In this document: piece after piece, positions 1 through 8,760 of the stretch
How the letters are laid out: each line of letters begins with the position of its first letter
Position numbering within the stretch: the stretch's first letter is position 1
From: Nitrospirota bacterium
GTDB lineage: Bacteria; Nitrospirota; UBA9217
Length of the DNA stretch: 64,000 bases
Assembly: GCA_023229435.1 (NCBI GenBank)
Contig: JALNZF010000007.1
Coordinates: 1 to 64,000 of the forward strand
Direction: 5' to 3'
Notes under the pieces: generated by a model
Told to the model about the DNA's origin: nothing
Seen by the model: the letters and a program-made list of their open reading frames with translations, nothing else
The model's database searches: none
Position numbers and translations under genes: made by a program

Positions 1-106
1 AAGGCAACGTTTCCCTCACCTCCTGCCATCCAAGCTACATGGCTTTGGCTTATTGCCATGGCGGGACTTGCACCCGCAAGTGTGTGCGGCCCTTCGCTGG
101 GCACGC

Positions 107-168
107 CAATCTTTAAGTCTGACCCCATACGGTCCCTTAAGTCTGACCCCATACGGTCCCATACGGTC
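107..168. repeat. 24-bp tandem repeat with an inverted distant copy
   Basis: A 24-bp unit starting TTAAGTCTGACCCC occurs at 113-136 and again at 137-160, followed by a third partial copy of its end (ATACGGTC) at 161-168. The block from 107 to 127 occurs in perfect inverted orientation at 2987-3007. The two copies therefore face each other around the cNMP/CBS and receiver genes. I associate this GGGGTCAGACTT-type sequence with mobile-element flanks from memory only. Confidence 0.8.
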
Positions 169-212
169 TTGCACTTCGAGATTGAATTCGCAACAAAAAG
201 ATGTTGCTGATC

Positions 213-253
213 GGGAAAGATATCTGATGATCGTAGGAGGGATATATTAAATT
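213..253. repeat. Imperfect direct repeat, left copy
   Basis: About 40 bp sharing AGATATCTGATGATCG and a following AAATTAAATT-like end recurs in the same orientation at 2914-2954. Together with the outer inverted copies (107-127, 2987-3007) it borders a 2.7 kb unit. Confidence 0.7.
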
Positions 254-298
254 CGGAATACTTGAGTACTTGAGGAAAAACCATTAAGGAGAAATGGA

Positions 299-353
299 GA
301 AAAAGGGGGAACTGGGGGATAAAGCTTTTATACAATGGTAGTTACCCCCTTTC
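299..353 (-). terminator. Possible terminator of the cNMP/CBS gene
   Basis: On the minus strand, just after the stop codon at 370, AAAGGGGGTAACT can pair with AGTTCCCCCTTT, and the second arm runs into five T residues. The loop is long, so this is a weak candidate. Confidence 0.35.
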
Positions 354-369
354 ACCTTGAAAGAGCCTG

Positions 370-2268
370 CTACATTGCCACTATTGAGCCATATTTTTTC
401 ATGGTCTTTTCCTGGACCGCCGCGATCAGCTTGAAAGACGACTTCAGCATTGATCTCTCCAGTTCAGCGAGGTTCCGCGGATCGATATAATTGTCCGGTT
501 CCAGCCCGTTCTGGATCTGCTGGTACTGGTGTCTGAGCCTCAGTGACATCAGAAACTCAAAGGCAAGTTCAAGCTCACCGGTGAATGGGCCCACGGTACA
601 GGAGCGGTCCTTCAGTTCCGAGAGCCGCTCCACCGTGGACGTATGGTACACCTTTTCCTCCAGTGCGGACAGCCGTGCGGCATCGATGATCGGGCAGAGC
701 CCGTTGATCTTGATATTGAATGTCCCCTTATTGGCGCCGCTTTTTTCACATTTAAAATTTCCCAGAAAATTGATGGGCGGTCTGTTCTTAACCACGACTC
801 CGGCCATGTGGGCGAGGAACAGGGTCTTGTCCTTTATCGCATGGCCCAGAAATGCCCTGAGCCGTTCCGCAAGCAGCGGATCGCCGTGCACGGGCCGGAA
901 GTCGAAAAAGATAAGTGACCGGAGGACCGCCTCCGGCGTGGGTATGTTGATCCAGTCCGAGAAATACTTTTTCCAGACACTGAGCGGCTGGCGCCATGCC
1001 GGATTGCTCGCCATATAGTCCGCGCTGCACGGGGGAAACCCGCACCGCGCCAGGGCATCTTTCATCCGGACGGCAAACTCGGCAAAATATTCAGCAGCGT
1101 CTCTGCCCCGGTCGGCTGTGTCCTCGTAGATGATGGCGTTGTCCTGGTCCGTCTTGAAGGTCTGTTCCTTTCTCCCTTCGCTCCCGAAGACGATCCAGCA
1201 GTAACCGACGGGCGGAGGCCCCATCCAGGATTCGGTGATCTTGAGGATCTTTTGTACAAGCCGGTCGTTGATCTCGGTGATGATCCTGGTTATTGTGCTT
1301 GCCTTGGCACCTTCCCTGATGAGAATGGTGATGGTGCGGTCGATTTTTATCGACGCAGGAACGAGCCCATCGAGCGTGTCCAGGCTCTCGATCTCCCGCG
1401 CAAGGAACAGGGGAGACGCCCCTTGCAGCATCATAAGGTCATGGCTGGACAGGATCCCTTTCAGCTCTCCCTTGCCGACCACAAGCAGGTGGTGAATATT
1501 GTACCGCATCATTTTCAGGAGCGCCTCAAAACAGTGGTCCCGCTCTTCCGCCTTGATGAGTGCCACGCTCATGATATCGCCCACCCGTCCCTCAATGTCC
1601 CTGCCCCGGGAGACGACCTTGTTTCTGAGGTCCCGGTCAGTGACCATTCCCGACGGCAAGCCGTTTTCATCGAGCAGGACCAGGGAACCGATACCGTTGT
1701 TCTCCATGATCTTCGCTGCCTCACGGATGGACACGTTTTCCGACGCAGTGATCACCTTCCTGCTGGCGAGATCGCACAGTACGTTCGTGAACAGGAGTTT
1801 GTCCCCGCCGCCGTACAACAGCGTCCGGTCGTGCATCTCCTTGTAGGCCATGTGCATGAGCCGTTTCAGCAGAGAACGCAGGCAGAATTCCGAGAATTGC
1901 GCATTCGTTTTCAGCAGACCGAGGACCGTTTCCCTCGGGATCCGGTAACATGAGGTGTCTTCCGCGGCAACGATCGTGTCCAGCGAAATGTCGCCGAATA
2001 AAAAAGAACGCATACCGAAGAATTCCCCCGGGGTCCGGGTGTCGACCAGCACCTGTTCATCTTCATTCGTTTTGACATATACCCGGACCGCGCCGCTTAT
2101 AATGAGGACGAGTTGCTCTGCTGCAGGCCCGTTCTGGCGGAGGATGACATGTCCCTTGCGATAGAATGCCGGAGACAGGTCCTTTACGATACCAGCGAGG
2201 GCTGCTTCTTCAACGAAACTGAAGGGCGGTGTTTGCTTGAGGAACGTAAATGCGTCGTCTTTTGTCAT
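370..2268 (-). CDS. cNMP-binding / CBS / DUF294 nucleotidyltransferase protein
   Basis: A cytosolic putative signal-transduction protein of 632 residues. Domains in order: a CAP-type cyclic-nucleotide-binding domain (about 14-130), a CBS pair (about 170-285), a DUF294 nucleotidyltransferase-like domain with GSEGRKEQ at 362-369 and D374/D376 in TDQDN, and a DUF294_C substrate-binding-like tail. The architecture is a known family of unknown substrate; by analogy with GlnD-type enzymes it might nucleotidylate a protein in response to nucleotides, which is inference. It follows the receiver gene at 2306 by 37 bp, so the two probably form an operon. The pair is bracketed by repeats (107-253 and 2914-3007), suggesting that it may have moved as a unit. 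Confidence 0.88.
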   Translation of the reverse strand: MTKDDAFTFLKQTPPFSFVEEAALAGIVKDLSPAFYRKGHVILRQNGPAAEQLVLIISGAVRVYVKTNEDEQVLVDTRTPGEFFGMRSFLFGDISLDTIVAAEDTSCYRIPRETVLGLLKTNAQFSEFCLRSLLKRLMHMAYKEMHDRTLLYGGGDKLLFTNVLCDLASRKVITASENVSIREAAKIMENNGIGSLVLLDENGLPSGMVTDRDLRNKVVSRGRDIEGRVGDIMSVALIKAEERDHCFEALLKMMRYNIHHLLVVGKGELKGILSSHDLMMLQGASPLFLAREIESLDTLDGLVPASIKIDRTITILIREGAKASTITRIITEINDRLVQKILKITESWMGPPPVGYCWIVFGSEGRKEQTFKTDQDNAIIYEDTADRGRDAAEYFAEFAVRMKDALARCGFPPCSADYMASNPAWRQPLSVWKKYFSDWINIPTPEAVLRSLIFFDFRPVHGDPLLAERLRAFLGHAIKDKTLFLAHMAGVVVKNRPPINFLGNFKCEKSGANKGTFNIKINGLCPIIDAARLSALEEKVYHTSTVERLSELKDRSCTVGPFTGELELAFEFLMSLRLRHQYQQIQNGLEPDNYIDPRNLAELERSMLKSSFKLIAAVQEKTMKKYGSIVAM

Positions 2269-2305
2269 GGCACTGCTCCGGGACCCACCCCGCGAACGGT
2301 TCTGG

Positions 2306-2674
2306 TCACCTTGGTGTATCGAGGGCCTTTCTGACGGCCCGCTTCATCTCGTCATGCATCAGGGGCTTTACGAGAAAATCGCAGGCGCCGGCCTTGATGG
2401 ATTCCATCGCTGTGGTCAGAGAGGCATAGGCGGTGATGACCATTACTTTTTGTGCGGGATTTGTCCTGCGGTATTTCGTCAGGAGTTCGATGCCGCTGAT
2501 GCCGGGAAGGATGATGTCGGTAATGATGAGGTCGTAGGAACCGTGCTCGAGAAGGATGAAAGCAGATTCGGCGCTGTCGGCGATGTCCACCTCATAGCCC
2601 TCGCGCTGTAAGATCCTCTGCAATGACCTGCAGAGTGTGTCTTCGTCTTCTACTATGAGCAATCGCTCAGCCAA
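2306..2674 (-). CDS. Single-domain response regulator (receiver)
   Basis: A 122-residue stand-alone CheY-like receiver. It begins with the LLIVEDEDTLCRSL acidic pocket, has the phospho-acceptor aspartate in YDLIITDIILPG, the conserved T in VMVITAYAS and the K in FLVKPL. No output domain is present, so it must act through a partner. The gene immediately downstream is the cNMP/CBS/nucleotidyltransferase protein, and no kinase is adjacent. The likely role is a phosphorelay intermediate or an allosteric partner of its operon mate; this is inferred from position. Confidence 0.9.
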   Translation of the reverse strand: MAERLLIVEDEDTLCRSLQRILQREGYEVDIADSAESAFILLEHGSYDLIITDIILPGISGIELLTKYRRTNPAQKVMVITAYASLTTAMESIKAGACDFLVKPLMHDEMKRAVRKALDTPR

Positions 2675-3143
2675 ACTGCACCTCCAGGAGGTCTTCGCCT
2701 GCGCTGTTCATTTGAAGTGGTGAAAAGATCGCGAAGTGCATCTGATGTACCTATCCAATAGTATACCAGTTCAGGAGAAATAAGGGTACAATTCATAGGT
2801 TCGAGTCTTGTATCTTGCTAGTCGAGGATATATATCAAAATAAATGAGATTGGATTAAAAAATGTGAAGTTGTGGTTTTGTTCAAATCTAAAACGAGGAA
2901 CTGTTTCTAACCTGGGAAGATATCTGATGATCGGAGTGAGGGTAAATTAAATTTGTCTGGTGTGATGAATGGAGATGTGGAACAAATGGGGTCAGACTTA
3001 AAGATTGAGTTATAGGCAGACTTCATTCAGAAATAGCAAATAGAAATTCTATGCAGTGCTGTATAGTTATAGGTGAAGCAAGGTAACAAACTGCATTTAC
3101 AACAACGTTCAACATAAATTCTGCCCACAACTAATCAATGCCT
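2675..3143. other. Gene-free spacer with repeat copies
   Basis: This 469-bp AT-rich stretch holds no gene that I can support. It contains the right-hand direct repeat (2914-2954) and the inverted copy (2987-3007) of the repeats at 107-253. It presumably also holds the promoter of the receiver gene, which I could not place. Confidence 0.6.
2914..3007. repeat. Right-hand repeat pair matching 107-253
   Basis: Positions 2914-2954 are a direct copy of 213-253. Positions 2987-3007 are a perfect 21-bp inverted copy of 107-127 (core TGGGGTCAGACTTAAAGATT). The order is therefore inverted copy, direct copy, genes, direct copy, inverted copy. Confidence 0.8.
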
Positions 3144-4484
3144 TCACTTCTTTTCGCCTTCTTTCAGTATCCTCCACAAACTCGTCCTTGAAATACCAAG
3201 CACCTCCGCAGCCTTTGACTTGTTATCGCCGTACATTTCGAGTATCTTCTCCGCATAATCCTTGTTGAGTTCCTCGATGGTCCTGACCTTGTCCGGCTCG
3301 ATCGTTTCTATCTGGAACATCTTGATGGTCTGGGGCAGGCTGGCCGGCGTTATCACTTCGCCCTTCTCGAGGATGATCGCGCGCTCAACGATGTTCTCCA
3401 GTTCACGCACATTGCCCGGGTAGCTGTAATGCATCAGCACCTCAAGCGCTTCTTTTGTGAACCCCGAGATCTTCTTGCGGGAACTGAGAACGTGTTTTTC
3501 CAGAAAATAGGTGCAGAGCGGCAGGATGTCGTCCCGTCGATCGCGGAGCGGGGGGATGGATATCTCCATGATGTTCAACCGGTAGTACAGGTCCTCCCGG
3601 AACCGTCCCTCGGCGATAATGGACCGCACGTTCTGGTTGGTGGCGGCGATGAAACGAACGTCGACCTTGATCGGCTTGGTCCCTCCCACGCGGTAGAACT
3701 CCCCTTCCTCTATCACCTTGAGCAGTTTGGCCTGGAGGTTCGGTGCCATCTCGGCAATCTCGTCCAGGAACAGCGTGCCTGTGTCGGCGATCTCGACGAG
3801 CCCCTGCTTGGTCCTGACCGCTCCGGTGAAGGCGCCCTTCTCATGGCCGAAGAGCTCGCTCGCGAGCAGTTCCTCGGTCAGCGTGGCACAATTGATGGAA
3901 AGGAACGGCATGCCCTGCCGCCGGCTCGTGAAGTGAATGATCTTGGCCAGGAGGCTCTTGCCCACGCCCGTTTCGCCGGTCAGGAGCACGTTGCAGTCCG
4001 AGTCCTTCATCCCGTCAATGGTGCCGAGGATGTTGTTCATGCTCGCGCTCCGGGCGATGATCGAGACCTTTTTGTCCATGCCCGCGTAGGCCTTCAGCGC
4101 GATATTCTCCTTCTTCAGGATCTTCTGATCGCGAATCTTGTTCACTTTCAGGACCAGTTCGTCAAGGTCGAAAGGCTTCGTAACATACTCGATGGCGCCC
4201 TTCTTCATGGCCTCCACGGCGGAACCGATGCTGCCGAAGCCCGTGATGATGATCACGTCTACCTCGATCTGTTTCGCCTTGATCTTTTCGAGCAATTCAA
4301 TGCCCGTGAGCCCCGGCATCTTGATGTCAGCGATCAGGATGTCGAACGACCCTGATTCGATCTTCGTCAGGGCATCGAGTCCGTTCAGCGTACTGGTGAC
4401 CGCGTAGCCCTCGGCCGTGAGGGTCTTCACCAGGTGCTTGACGGTGATCTCTTCATCTTCCGCGATAAGTATTTTGAATGCCAT
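3144..4484 (-). CDS. Sigma-54-dependent NtrC-family response regulator
   Basis: A transcription activator of 446 residues. The N-terminal receiver (1-120) has EDEE and the aspartate in FDILIADIKMPG. The central AAA+ domain (about 140-370) carries the Walker A GETGVGKS, the sigma-54 contact loop GAFTGA and the Walker B LFLDEI. A Fis-type helix-turn-helix ends the protein (NKSKAAEVLGISRTSLWRIL). It is the gene after the histidine kinase at 4641, its likely phosphodonor. The spacer between them holds a long imperfect hairpin. It is paralogous to the activator at 13445. Targets are unknown; the nearest candidate sigma-54 promoter is the one at 9520. Confidence 0.95.
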   Translation of the reverse strand: MAFKILIAEDEEITVKHLVKTLTAEGYAVTSTLNGLDALTKIESGSFDILIADIKMPGLTGIELLEKIKAKQIEVDVIIITGFGSIGSAVEAMKKGAIEYVTKPFDLDELVLKVNKIRDQKILKKENIALKAYAGMDKKVSIIARSASMNNILGTIDGMKDSDCNVLLTGETGVGKSLLAKIIHFTSRRQGMPFLSINCATLTEELLASELFGHEKGAFTGAVRTKQGLVEIADTGTLFLDEIAEMAPNLQAKLLKVIEEGEFYRVGGTKPIKVDVRFIAATNQNVRSIIAEGRFREDLYYRLNIMEISIPPLRDRRDDILPLCTYFLEKHVLSSRKKISGFTKEALEVLMHYSYPGNVRELENIVERAIILEKGEVITPASLPQTIKMFQIETIEPDKVRTIEELNKDYAEKILEMYGDNKSKAAEVLGISRTSLWRILKEGEKK

Positions 4485-4520
4485 AATAGTTCCTCTTTTG
4501 TAACTGCTCAGGTCAATATA

Positions 4521-4611
4521 TTATCCACAGATTACGCAGATGGACGCAGATTTTTTAAAAACATAATTCAGATTTGTTTTAATCTGTGAAATCTGCGTAA
4601 TCTGCGGATAA
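4521..4611. repeat. Word-repeat hairpin (word near CAGATTACG)
   Basis: The left arm at 4521-4552 is made of CAGATTACG/CAGATGGACG words and the right arm at 4581-4611 is its imperfect reverse complement (AATCTGTG, AATCTGCG words). The stem would be about 31 bp with a 28-bp loop. It lies between the kinase and activator genes of one operon. Confidence 0.85.
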
Positions 4612-4640
4612 AGGGTTTTTCTCTGGTCCGGTTCTTCGCC

Positions 4641-6212
4641 TTACATCGATCTCGGCAGCGTTATCGTGAACGTCGTACCCTTTCCCTCGGTGCTCGCCAC
4701 GTTGACCTCTCCATAGTGTTTTCTGATGATATTGAACACGATGGCCAGCCCCAGCCCCGTGCCCTTGTCCTTGGTGGTATAAAACGGCTCGAAGACCTTG
4801 TCCTGCGATTCCCGGGGAATGCCCTTGCCGCTGTCCGTCACGGAGACGGTCAGGGCATCGTCAACGGTACTGACCCTCACCGCGAGCTCTCCCCCATCCG
4901 GCATGGCCTCCACCGCGTTGGTGAACAGGTTGATGAAGACCTGCTCCATTTGCTCCGGGTCGGCCGCGAGCACGGCATCCGGCGGGTCGGCATCCAGGGA
5001 AAACCGCACCTTCCCGGTATCCGCCGTGATCCTCTTATACACGCCCCTGATCAGGTCGTTCAGATTCACCTTCTGCAAACGGGGTTCGCGACCCCGGGCG
5101 AACTCCAGAAGATCGCCGACGATCCGTTTCACCCGGACCGTCTGGCCCAGGATGTCCGATACGGCCTCTTTCACTTCAGGCCGGCAGCCCTCACCCGATT
5201 CCTTCGAGAGTACCTGCGCTGAAAGGTAGATGTTGTTCAGGGGATTGTTCAGCTCATGGGCCACACCCGCGGCAAGGGTTCCGATGGCGGCGAGCTTTTT
5301 GGTCTGGATCAGTTCTTTGTTCTTCCGTTCGATCTCCGCCGCCCGTTCGGCAAGCTGGTCCTCCATGGTATTGAACCGGTCGATCAGCACCCCCACCTCG
5401 TCATGGGCATTCCCGCGGGAAGACGGGATGGACAGATGCGGGTAGGAGCCTTTGCCCGTCCTCTCCACCACATTGATCAGAAGCATCAGCCTTTTTACAA
5501 CGTTCGTACTGATGAAGAACAGCGTCCCTATCCCCACGGCAAAAAAGAGCGGGAAAAATATCAGGATCGCGATCTGCGATACCCGTATCACCGTCTCGGC
5601 CTTTTCCCGGGCGATCTTGTCGAGGTCCTTGGAGATGACCAGGATCTCCTCACCGGTTTTCCTGAGCGCCAGGATGTCCGCATCAAGGGCACGGAGACCG
5701 ACGGGCAGAACATGACCGGGGGGCAGAAGGAAAACCTTTTCCAGAAATTCCGCGGACTGGGCAGGCCGTTCGAGGAACGTCGCCTCGACAAGGGAAATAT
5801 ATTTTTTGTCGCTCCGCCCGTGCGAGATCTTGGCCTTTTCAAAGAGCTCGGTCAGACGCTTCGCCTCGACCTCGATGGAACCAAAACGGTGTTCATATTC
5901 ATTGATCCGGTCCCGCAAAGAGATCCGCTCCGACCTATCGATCCCGGGGTTCTTCGCCAGGGTGTCGTTCAGCTCGGCAAGATAAGCGTGGACCGCCGCG
6001 GACTCTTCTTCCATCTTCTGGGGGCTGTAGAGGAAGTAATTCTTCTCGTGACGCCGGAGCTGAAGCGACTTGCGGCTGATCGTGTCGGTGATCTCGAGAT
6101 ACCGGATCTCCTTCTTGATCTCAACAAAGCTGAAATACTCAAAGGCCGCGAGGATGGCGATGATGAAGGCGCTGATGAAGAAGCTGAGGACTATTTTTTT
6201 CTTCAGTGACAT
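4641..6212 (-). CDS. Sensor histidine kinase (HAMP, HisKA, HATPase)
   Basis: A membrane sensor kinase of 523 residues. TM1 is at about 9-29, an extracytoplasmic helical sensor region at 30-210, TM2 at about 211-235 and HAMP at about 237-295. The dimerisation domain has H319 in AGVAHELNNPL, followed by the catalytic domain with NLFTNAVEAM, DSGKGIP and GTGLGL. Residues 53-62 read RRHEKNYFLY; the same segment occurs in the kinase at 11746, so the two sensors are paralogues. The NtrC-type activator at 3144 follows in the same operon and is its probable partner. The signal sensed is unknown. Confidence 0.94.
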   Translation of the reverse strand: MSLKKKIVLSFFISAFIIAILAAFEYFSFVEIKKEIRYLEITDTISRKSLQLRRHEKNYFLYSPQKMEEESAAVHAYLAELNDTLAKNPGIDRSERISLRDRINEYEHRFGSIEVEAKRLTELFEKAKISHGRSDKKYISLVEATFLERPAQSAEFLEKVFLLPPGHVLPVGLRALDADILALRKTGEEILVISKDLDKIAREKAETVIRVSQIAILIFFPLFFAVGIGTLFFISTNVVKRLMLLINVVERTGKGSYPHLSIPSSRGNAHDEVGVLIDRFNTMEDQLAERAAEIERKNKELIQTKKLAAIGTLAAGVAHELNNPLNNIYLSAQVLSKESGEGCRPEVKEAVSDILGQTVRVKRIVGDLLEFARGREPRLQKVNLNDLIRGVYKRITADTGKVRFSLDADPPDAVLAADPEQMEQVFINLFTNAVEAMPDGGELAVRVSTVDDALTVSVTDSGKGIPRESQDKVFEPFYTTKDKGTGLGLAIVFNIIRKHYGEVNVASTEGKGTTFTITLPRSM

Positions 6213-6391
6213 AATTCACAGTATCATACTTAAACGGTCTCGTGCAATAATAAAAATTGGCACTAATCCCAAGTGTGCACTGTTTTTTTGGGCAGCTCAT
6301 CACTCGGCCGCACGCCTAAATTCTCGAATGGGAGTAAAGCAACAAAGCCTTCGCCCTACCCCAACCCCGCACGTCCCCGGAGAAGAGCCGT

Positions 6392-6430
6392 AAAAAAAGG
6401 CTGAAGGAGCGTTCTCCTTCAGCCTTTTGT
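6392..6430 (-). terminator. Intrinsic terminator of the Usp/TauE operon
   Basis: A perfect 13-bp stem (AAGGCTGAAGGAG / CTCCTTCAGCCTT) with a 4-nt loop lies 16 bp past the stop of the tandem Usp gene. It is followed on the minus strand by seven T residues, ending the operon before the kinase gene. Confidence 0.9.
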
Positions 6431-6445
6431 ATCCATTCTCTATTC

Positions 6446-7300
6446 TTACGCCTTTACCACAAGCACCGGGCAGGGTGCAAAACCGATGACCCTTTCCGCC
6501 ACACTTCCCATGAGAAGCCTGCGAAGGCCGGTCCTTCCGTGCGAGCCGATGACGATCATGTCCGCGTTCTGTTCCTTCGCAAGTTTGGTGATCGCCTCGT
6601 CGGCCTCGGCCTCTCCAACAAAGGTTTCAGCCTTTACTCCCGCCGCTTCGGCCTGCTTTTTCACGTCAGCGACAAAACCTTTCGCTTTACGGACCAGGTC
6701 TTCCACAGCCTGGGGCGCCTCGGCGTAAAATTCGGATGGAACGTCCACGACCGAAACGACCCTGAGCTCACCACCATAGGATTGCGCGAAGGAGATCGCC
6801 CGTTCCGTGGCTTTGGCGCTGTGCTTCGATCCGTCGGTCGCAAGCACGATCTTCTTCCACCCGACAACAGTCCCGTTCGGGACCACCAGCACATCACGCT
6901 GGGTGTGGCCGATGACCCTCGCCGTGACGCTGCCGATGAGCGCGCGCTCGATTCGGCGAAGCCCGCGCCTTCCCATCACGATAACGTCGCAGTTCTCGGC
7001 GTCGGCCAGGTCCACAATGCGTTCGTGGACCTCGCCCTCTTCGCAAACCGTCTTGACGAGCATGCGCTCGGTTTTGGCGATCTTCTCCACCTCCGCGAGG
7101 GCCTCCTCGCAGGGCTTCCGGAGAGCGGCCCTGATGTCATTGACACCGAGCAGTTCGATCTCGCCTTCGTACGGCGGTACCACGGAAGTGACCGTTATCC
7201 AGCACTTCTCCTCGTTGGCCAGCTTGAACGCCTGATGGAGCGCGTTCCTGCCGGATTCCGAACTGTCTACGGCAACGAGGATCTTTCTATATCTTCCCAT
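6446..7300 (-). CDS. Tandem universal stress protein (two Usp domains)
   Basis: A cytosolic protein with two Usp domains in tandem (about 1-140 and 145-284). Each has the ATP-binding signature G-x2-G-x9-GS: GRRGLRRIERALIGS in the first and GSHGRTGLRRLLMGS in the second. I place the start at the ATG at 7300 (MGRYRKILVAVDSS), which has GGAG upstream and overlaps the TauE gene by 14 bp; a longer frame starts at 7321. Usp proteins bind ATP and aid survival under stress. Lying last in an operon with a carrier and another Usp-like protein, it may couple energy state to that transporter, which is inference. Confidence 0.93.
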   Translation of the reverse strand: MGRYRKILVAVDSSESGRNALHQAFKLANEEKCWITVTSVVPPYEGEIELLGVNDIRAALRKPCEEALAEVEKIAKTERMLVKTVCEEGEVHERIVDLADAENCDVIVMGRRGLRRIERALIGSVTARVIGHTQRDVLVVPNGTVVGWKKIVLATDGSKHSAKATERAISFAQSYGGELRVVSVVDVPSEFYAEAPQAVEDLVRKAKGFVADVKKQAEAAGVKAETFVGEAEADEAITKLAKEQNADMIVIGSHGRTGLRRLLMGSVAERVIGFAPCPVLVVKA

Positions 7301-8369
7301 GCTCCAGGGCTCCTGATGCATGCTGTAGTTTCTCGGCCTGTTTCCCCTGCCACATGGCCCTCAGGACGATGAAGGCGCCGAGCAGCAACGCAAATATCAT
7401 TATAGCAAAGCTGGAGGTCTTGAGCAACTTCACCGTTCCTTCGCTGATCTGATCAATGAGACCGAGCTGTGCGAGGTATACCGGGACCATCAGGCCGCGG
7501 CTGAAGAGCACGATGACCATGATCACGCCCATGACGACCTTGATCATGAAGGGCTTTACATAGGTGGTGCCGATGGCGCCGAGCTGAATGCCGAAGAGCG
7601 AGCCCGCGAGGATGATCATGGCGAGCCGGATGTCGACCATGCCGTGCATTGCATACTTGAGCGAACCGCCGAGGCCCATGACAAAGGCGATCACCAGCTC
7701 CGTGGCCGAGGCCATGAGGCTCGGCGCGCCGAGAACATAGATCATCGCGGGGACCCCGACGAATCCGCCGACCGCGATCGTCGCGGCCATCATACCCGTC
7801 GCGAAACCGAGGGGGATGGTGAACAGAACGGAAACGCGCGCATTGATGCTCTTGAAGTATACCATGGTGCCGGGAATGTTGATGGACTGGATCCAGAGGG
7901 CGAGCTTACCCGCCTTTTCCGCCGTGTTGGCGTTGCCTGACCGGTAGGTCTTCCACGCATCGTAAAGAACAAAGCCGCCGACCGTCGCGAGGATGACCAC
8001 AAAGGCCACGCTCACATAGAGGTTGGATCCCGCGTCGCCGTAGGTCGCCTTGATCTTTTCCTGGATGCCCGCTCCGTACAGGACCCCTGCTTCAGCAGAT
8101 ACGCCGAGTATGAGGCCGAGCTTCACATCTACCTGTCCGTATTTGAAACGCTTCATGGCGCCCACGAGCGCCTTGGGGAACTTGTGGCACATGTTGCTCG
8201 CCACTGCCATGAGACCCGGGACGCCGAGGCTCATCATTCCCGGGGTGAGCACAAAAGCTCCGCCGGAGCCGATAAAACCGCTGACAAGACCACCCACAAA
8301 ACCCACGCCGAAGAGATAAAGGATGGTGATCGCATCAAGATTGATGAAACTCGTCACTATGTCATGCAT
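7287..8369 (-). CDS. TauE/SafE-family membrane carrier
   Basis: A polytopic inner-membrane protein of 360 residues with about eight to nine hydrophobic segments. It has the family's glycine-rich half-motifs (GLVSGFIGSGGAFVLTPGM near the N terminus and AVGGFVGVPAMIYVLGAP in the second half). The family exports sulfite, sulfonates or related anions; the substrate here is unknown. The ribosome-binding site GGAGG lies inside the end of the small membrane gene upstream (1-bp gap), so the two are translationally coupled. A second carrier with a different partner occurs at 42447. Confidence 0.9.
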   Translation of the reverse strand: MHDIVTSFINLDAITILYLFGVGFVGGLVSGFIGSGGAFVLTPGMMSLGVPGLMAVASNMCHKFPKALVGAMKRFKYGQVDVKLGLILGVSAEAGVLYGAGIQEKIKATYGDAGSNLYVSVAFVVILATVGGFVLYDAWKTYRSGNANTAEKAGKLALWIQSINIPGTMVYFKSINARVSVLFTIPLGFATGMMAATIAVGGFVGVPAMIYVLGAPSLMASATELVIAFVMGLGGSLKYAMHGMVDIRLAMIILAGSLFGIQLGAIGTTYVKPFMIKVVMGVIMVIVLFSRGLMVPVYLAQLGLIDQISEGTVKLLKTSSFAIMIFALLLGAFIVLRAMWQGKQAEKLQHASGALEHGKI

Positions 8370-8370
8370 G

Positions 8371-8622
8371 TTACTTTACCTCCTTTTTCTTGCGCGCTGC
8401 CTCGACGCCCAGAACGGTCCAGAAATGACCGGTGAACCCGCCGTGAAAATAGGAGAATACGAATGCCACGATGATAGGCAGCAGCGCATACCATCCTCCC
8501 TGGGCGAAGGTGCTGTTGATCACGTCCTGCTTGATCAGAAGGGTCGCGTACAGCGCTATGGAAATGACGCCCATAACGATCATCGCGGCCACCGGCTTCT
8601 TTTTTGTGTTACTCTGTGCCAT
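8371..8622 (-). CDS. Small two-TM membrane protein, TauE partner
   Basis: An 83-residue membrane protein with two hydrophobic segments (about 11-32 and 42-62) and a lysine-rich C-terminal end. The start at 8622 (MAQSNTKKK) is chosen because a GGAGG site sits just upstream; a longer frame from 8733 would include the repeat-rich spacer. It ends 1 bp before the TauE/SafE carrier, so a role as a carrier subunit or chaperone is plausible. I do not recognise a named family. Confidence 0.8.
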   Translation of the reverse strand: MAQSNTKKKPVAAMIVMGVISIALYATLLIKQDVINSTFAQGGWYALLPIIVAFVFSYFHGGFTGHFWTVLGVEAARKKKEVK

Positions 8623-8684
8623 GATAATTCCTCCTTGATTTATATTTATGTAGTACAGATGTTTATTTTCTTGCTGTGTGGTGT

Positions 8685-8710
8685 TACTCCGAACTCCCAA
8701 CTCCGAACTG
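8685..8710. repeat. Short word repeat (ACTCCGAACT)
   Basis: ACTCCGAACTCCCAACTCCG and a following AACT give two copies of the ACTCCGAACT word that also builds the hairpin at 50331-50416. It lies in the spacer between the Usp-like and small membrane genes. Confidence 0.65.
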
Positions 8711-8760
8711 GTTCGACTCAAGCTCACCATCATGAGCGACAGTCGAATGATCTCAAATCC

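Larger units (their letters stand above)
1..369. other. Gene-free 3' flank of the cNMP/CBS gene
   Basis: No convincing gene is seen; a 65-codon reading frame at 53-250 is mostly repeat sequence and is not accepted. The stretch holds the repeats at 107-168 and 213-253 and a possible terminator at 299-353. Confidence 0.6.

Noticed and set aside
53..250. 65-codon plus-strand frame
   Set aside because: Composed largely of the 24-bp tandem repeat (repeated PYGPLSLTPYGP), no start signal.
6213..6391. Sigma-54 promoter for the kinase at 4641
   Set aside because: Only poor GG-N10-GC matches were found, lacking the TGGCAC box.
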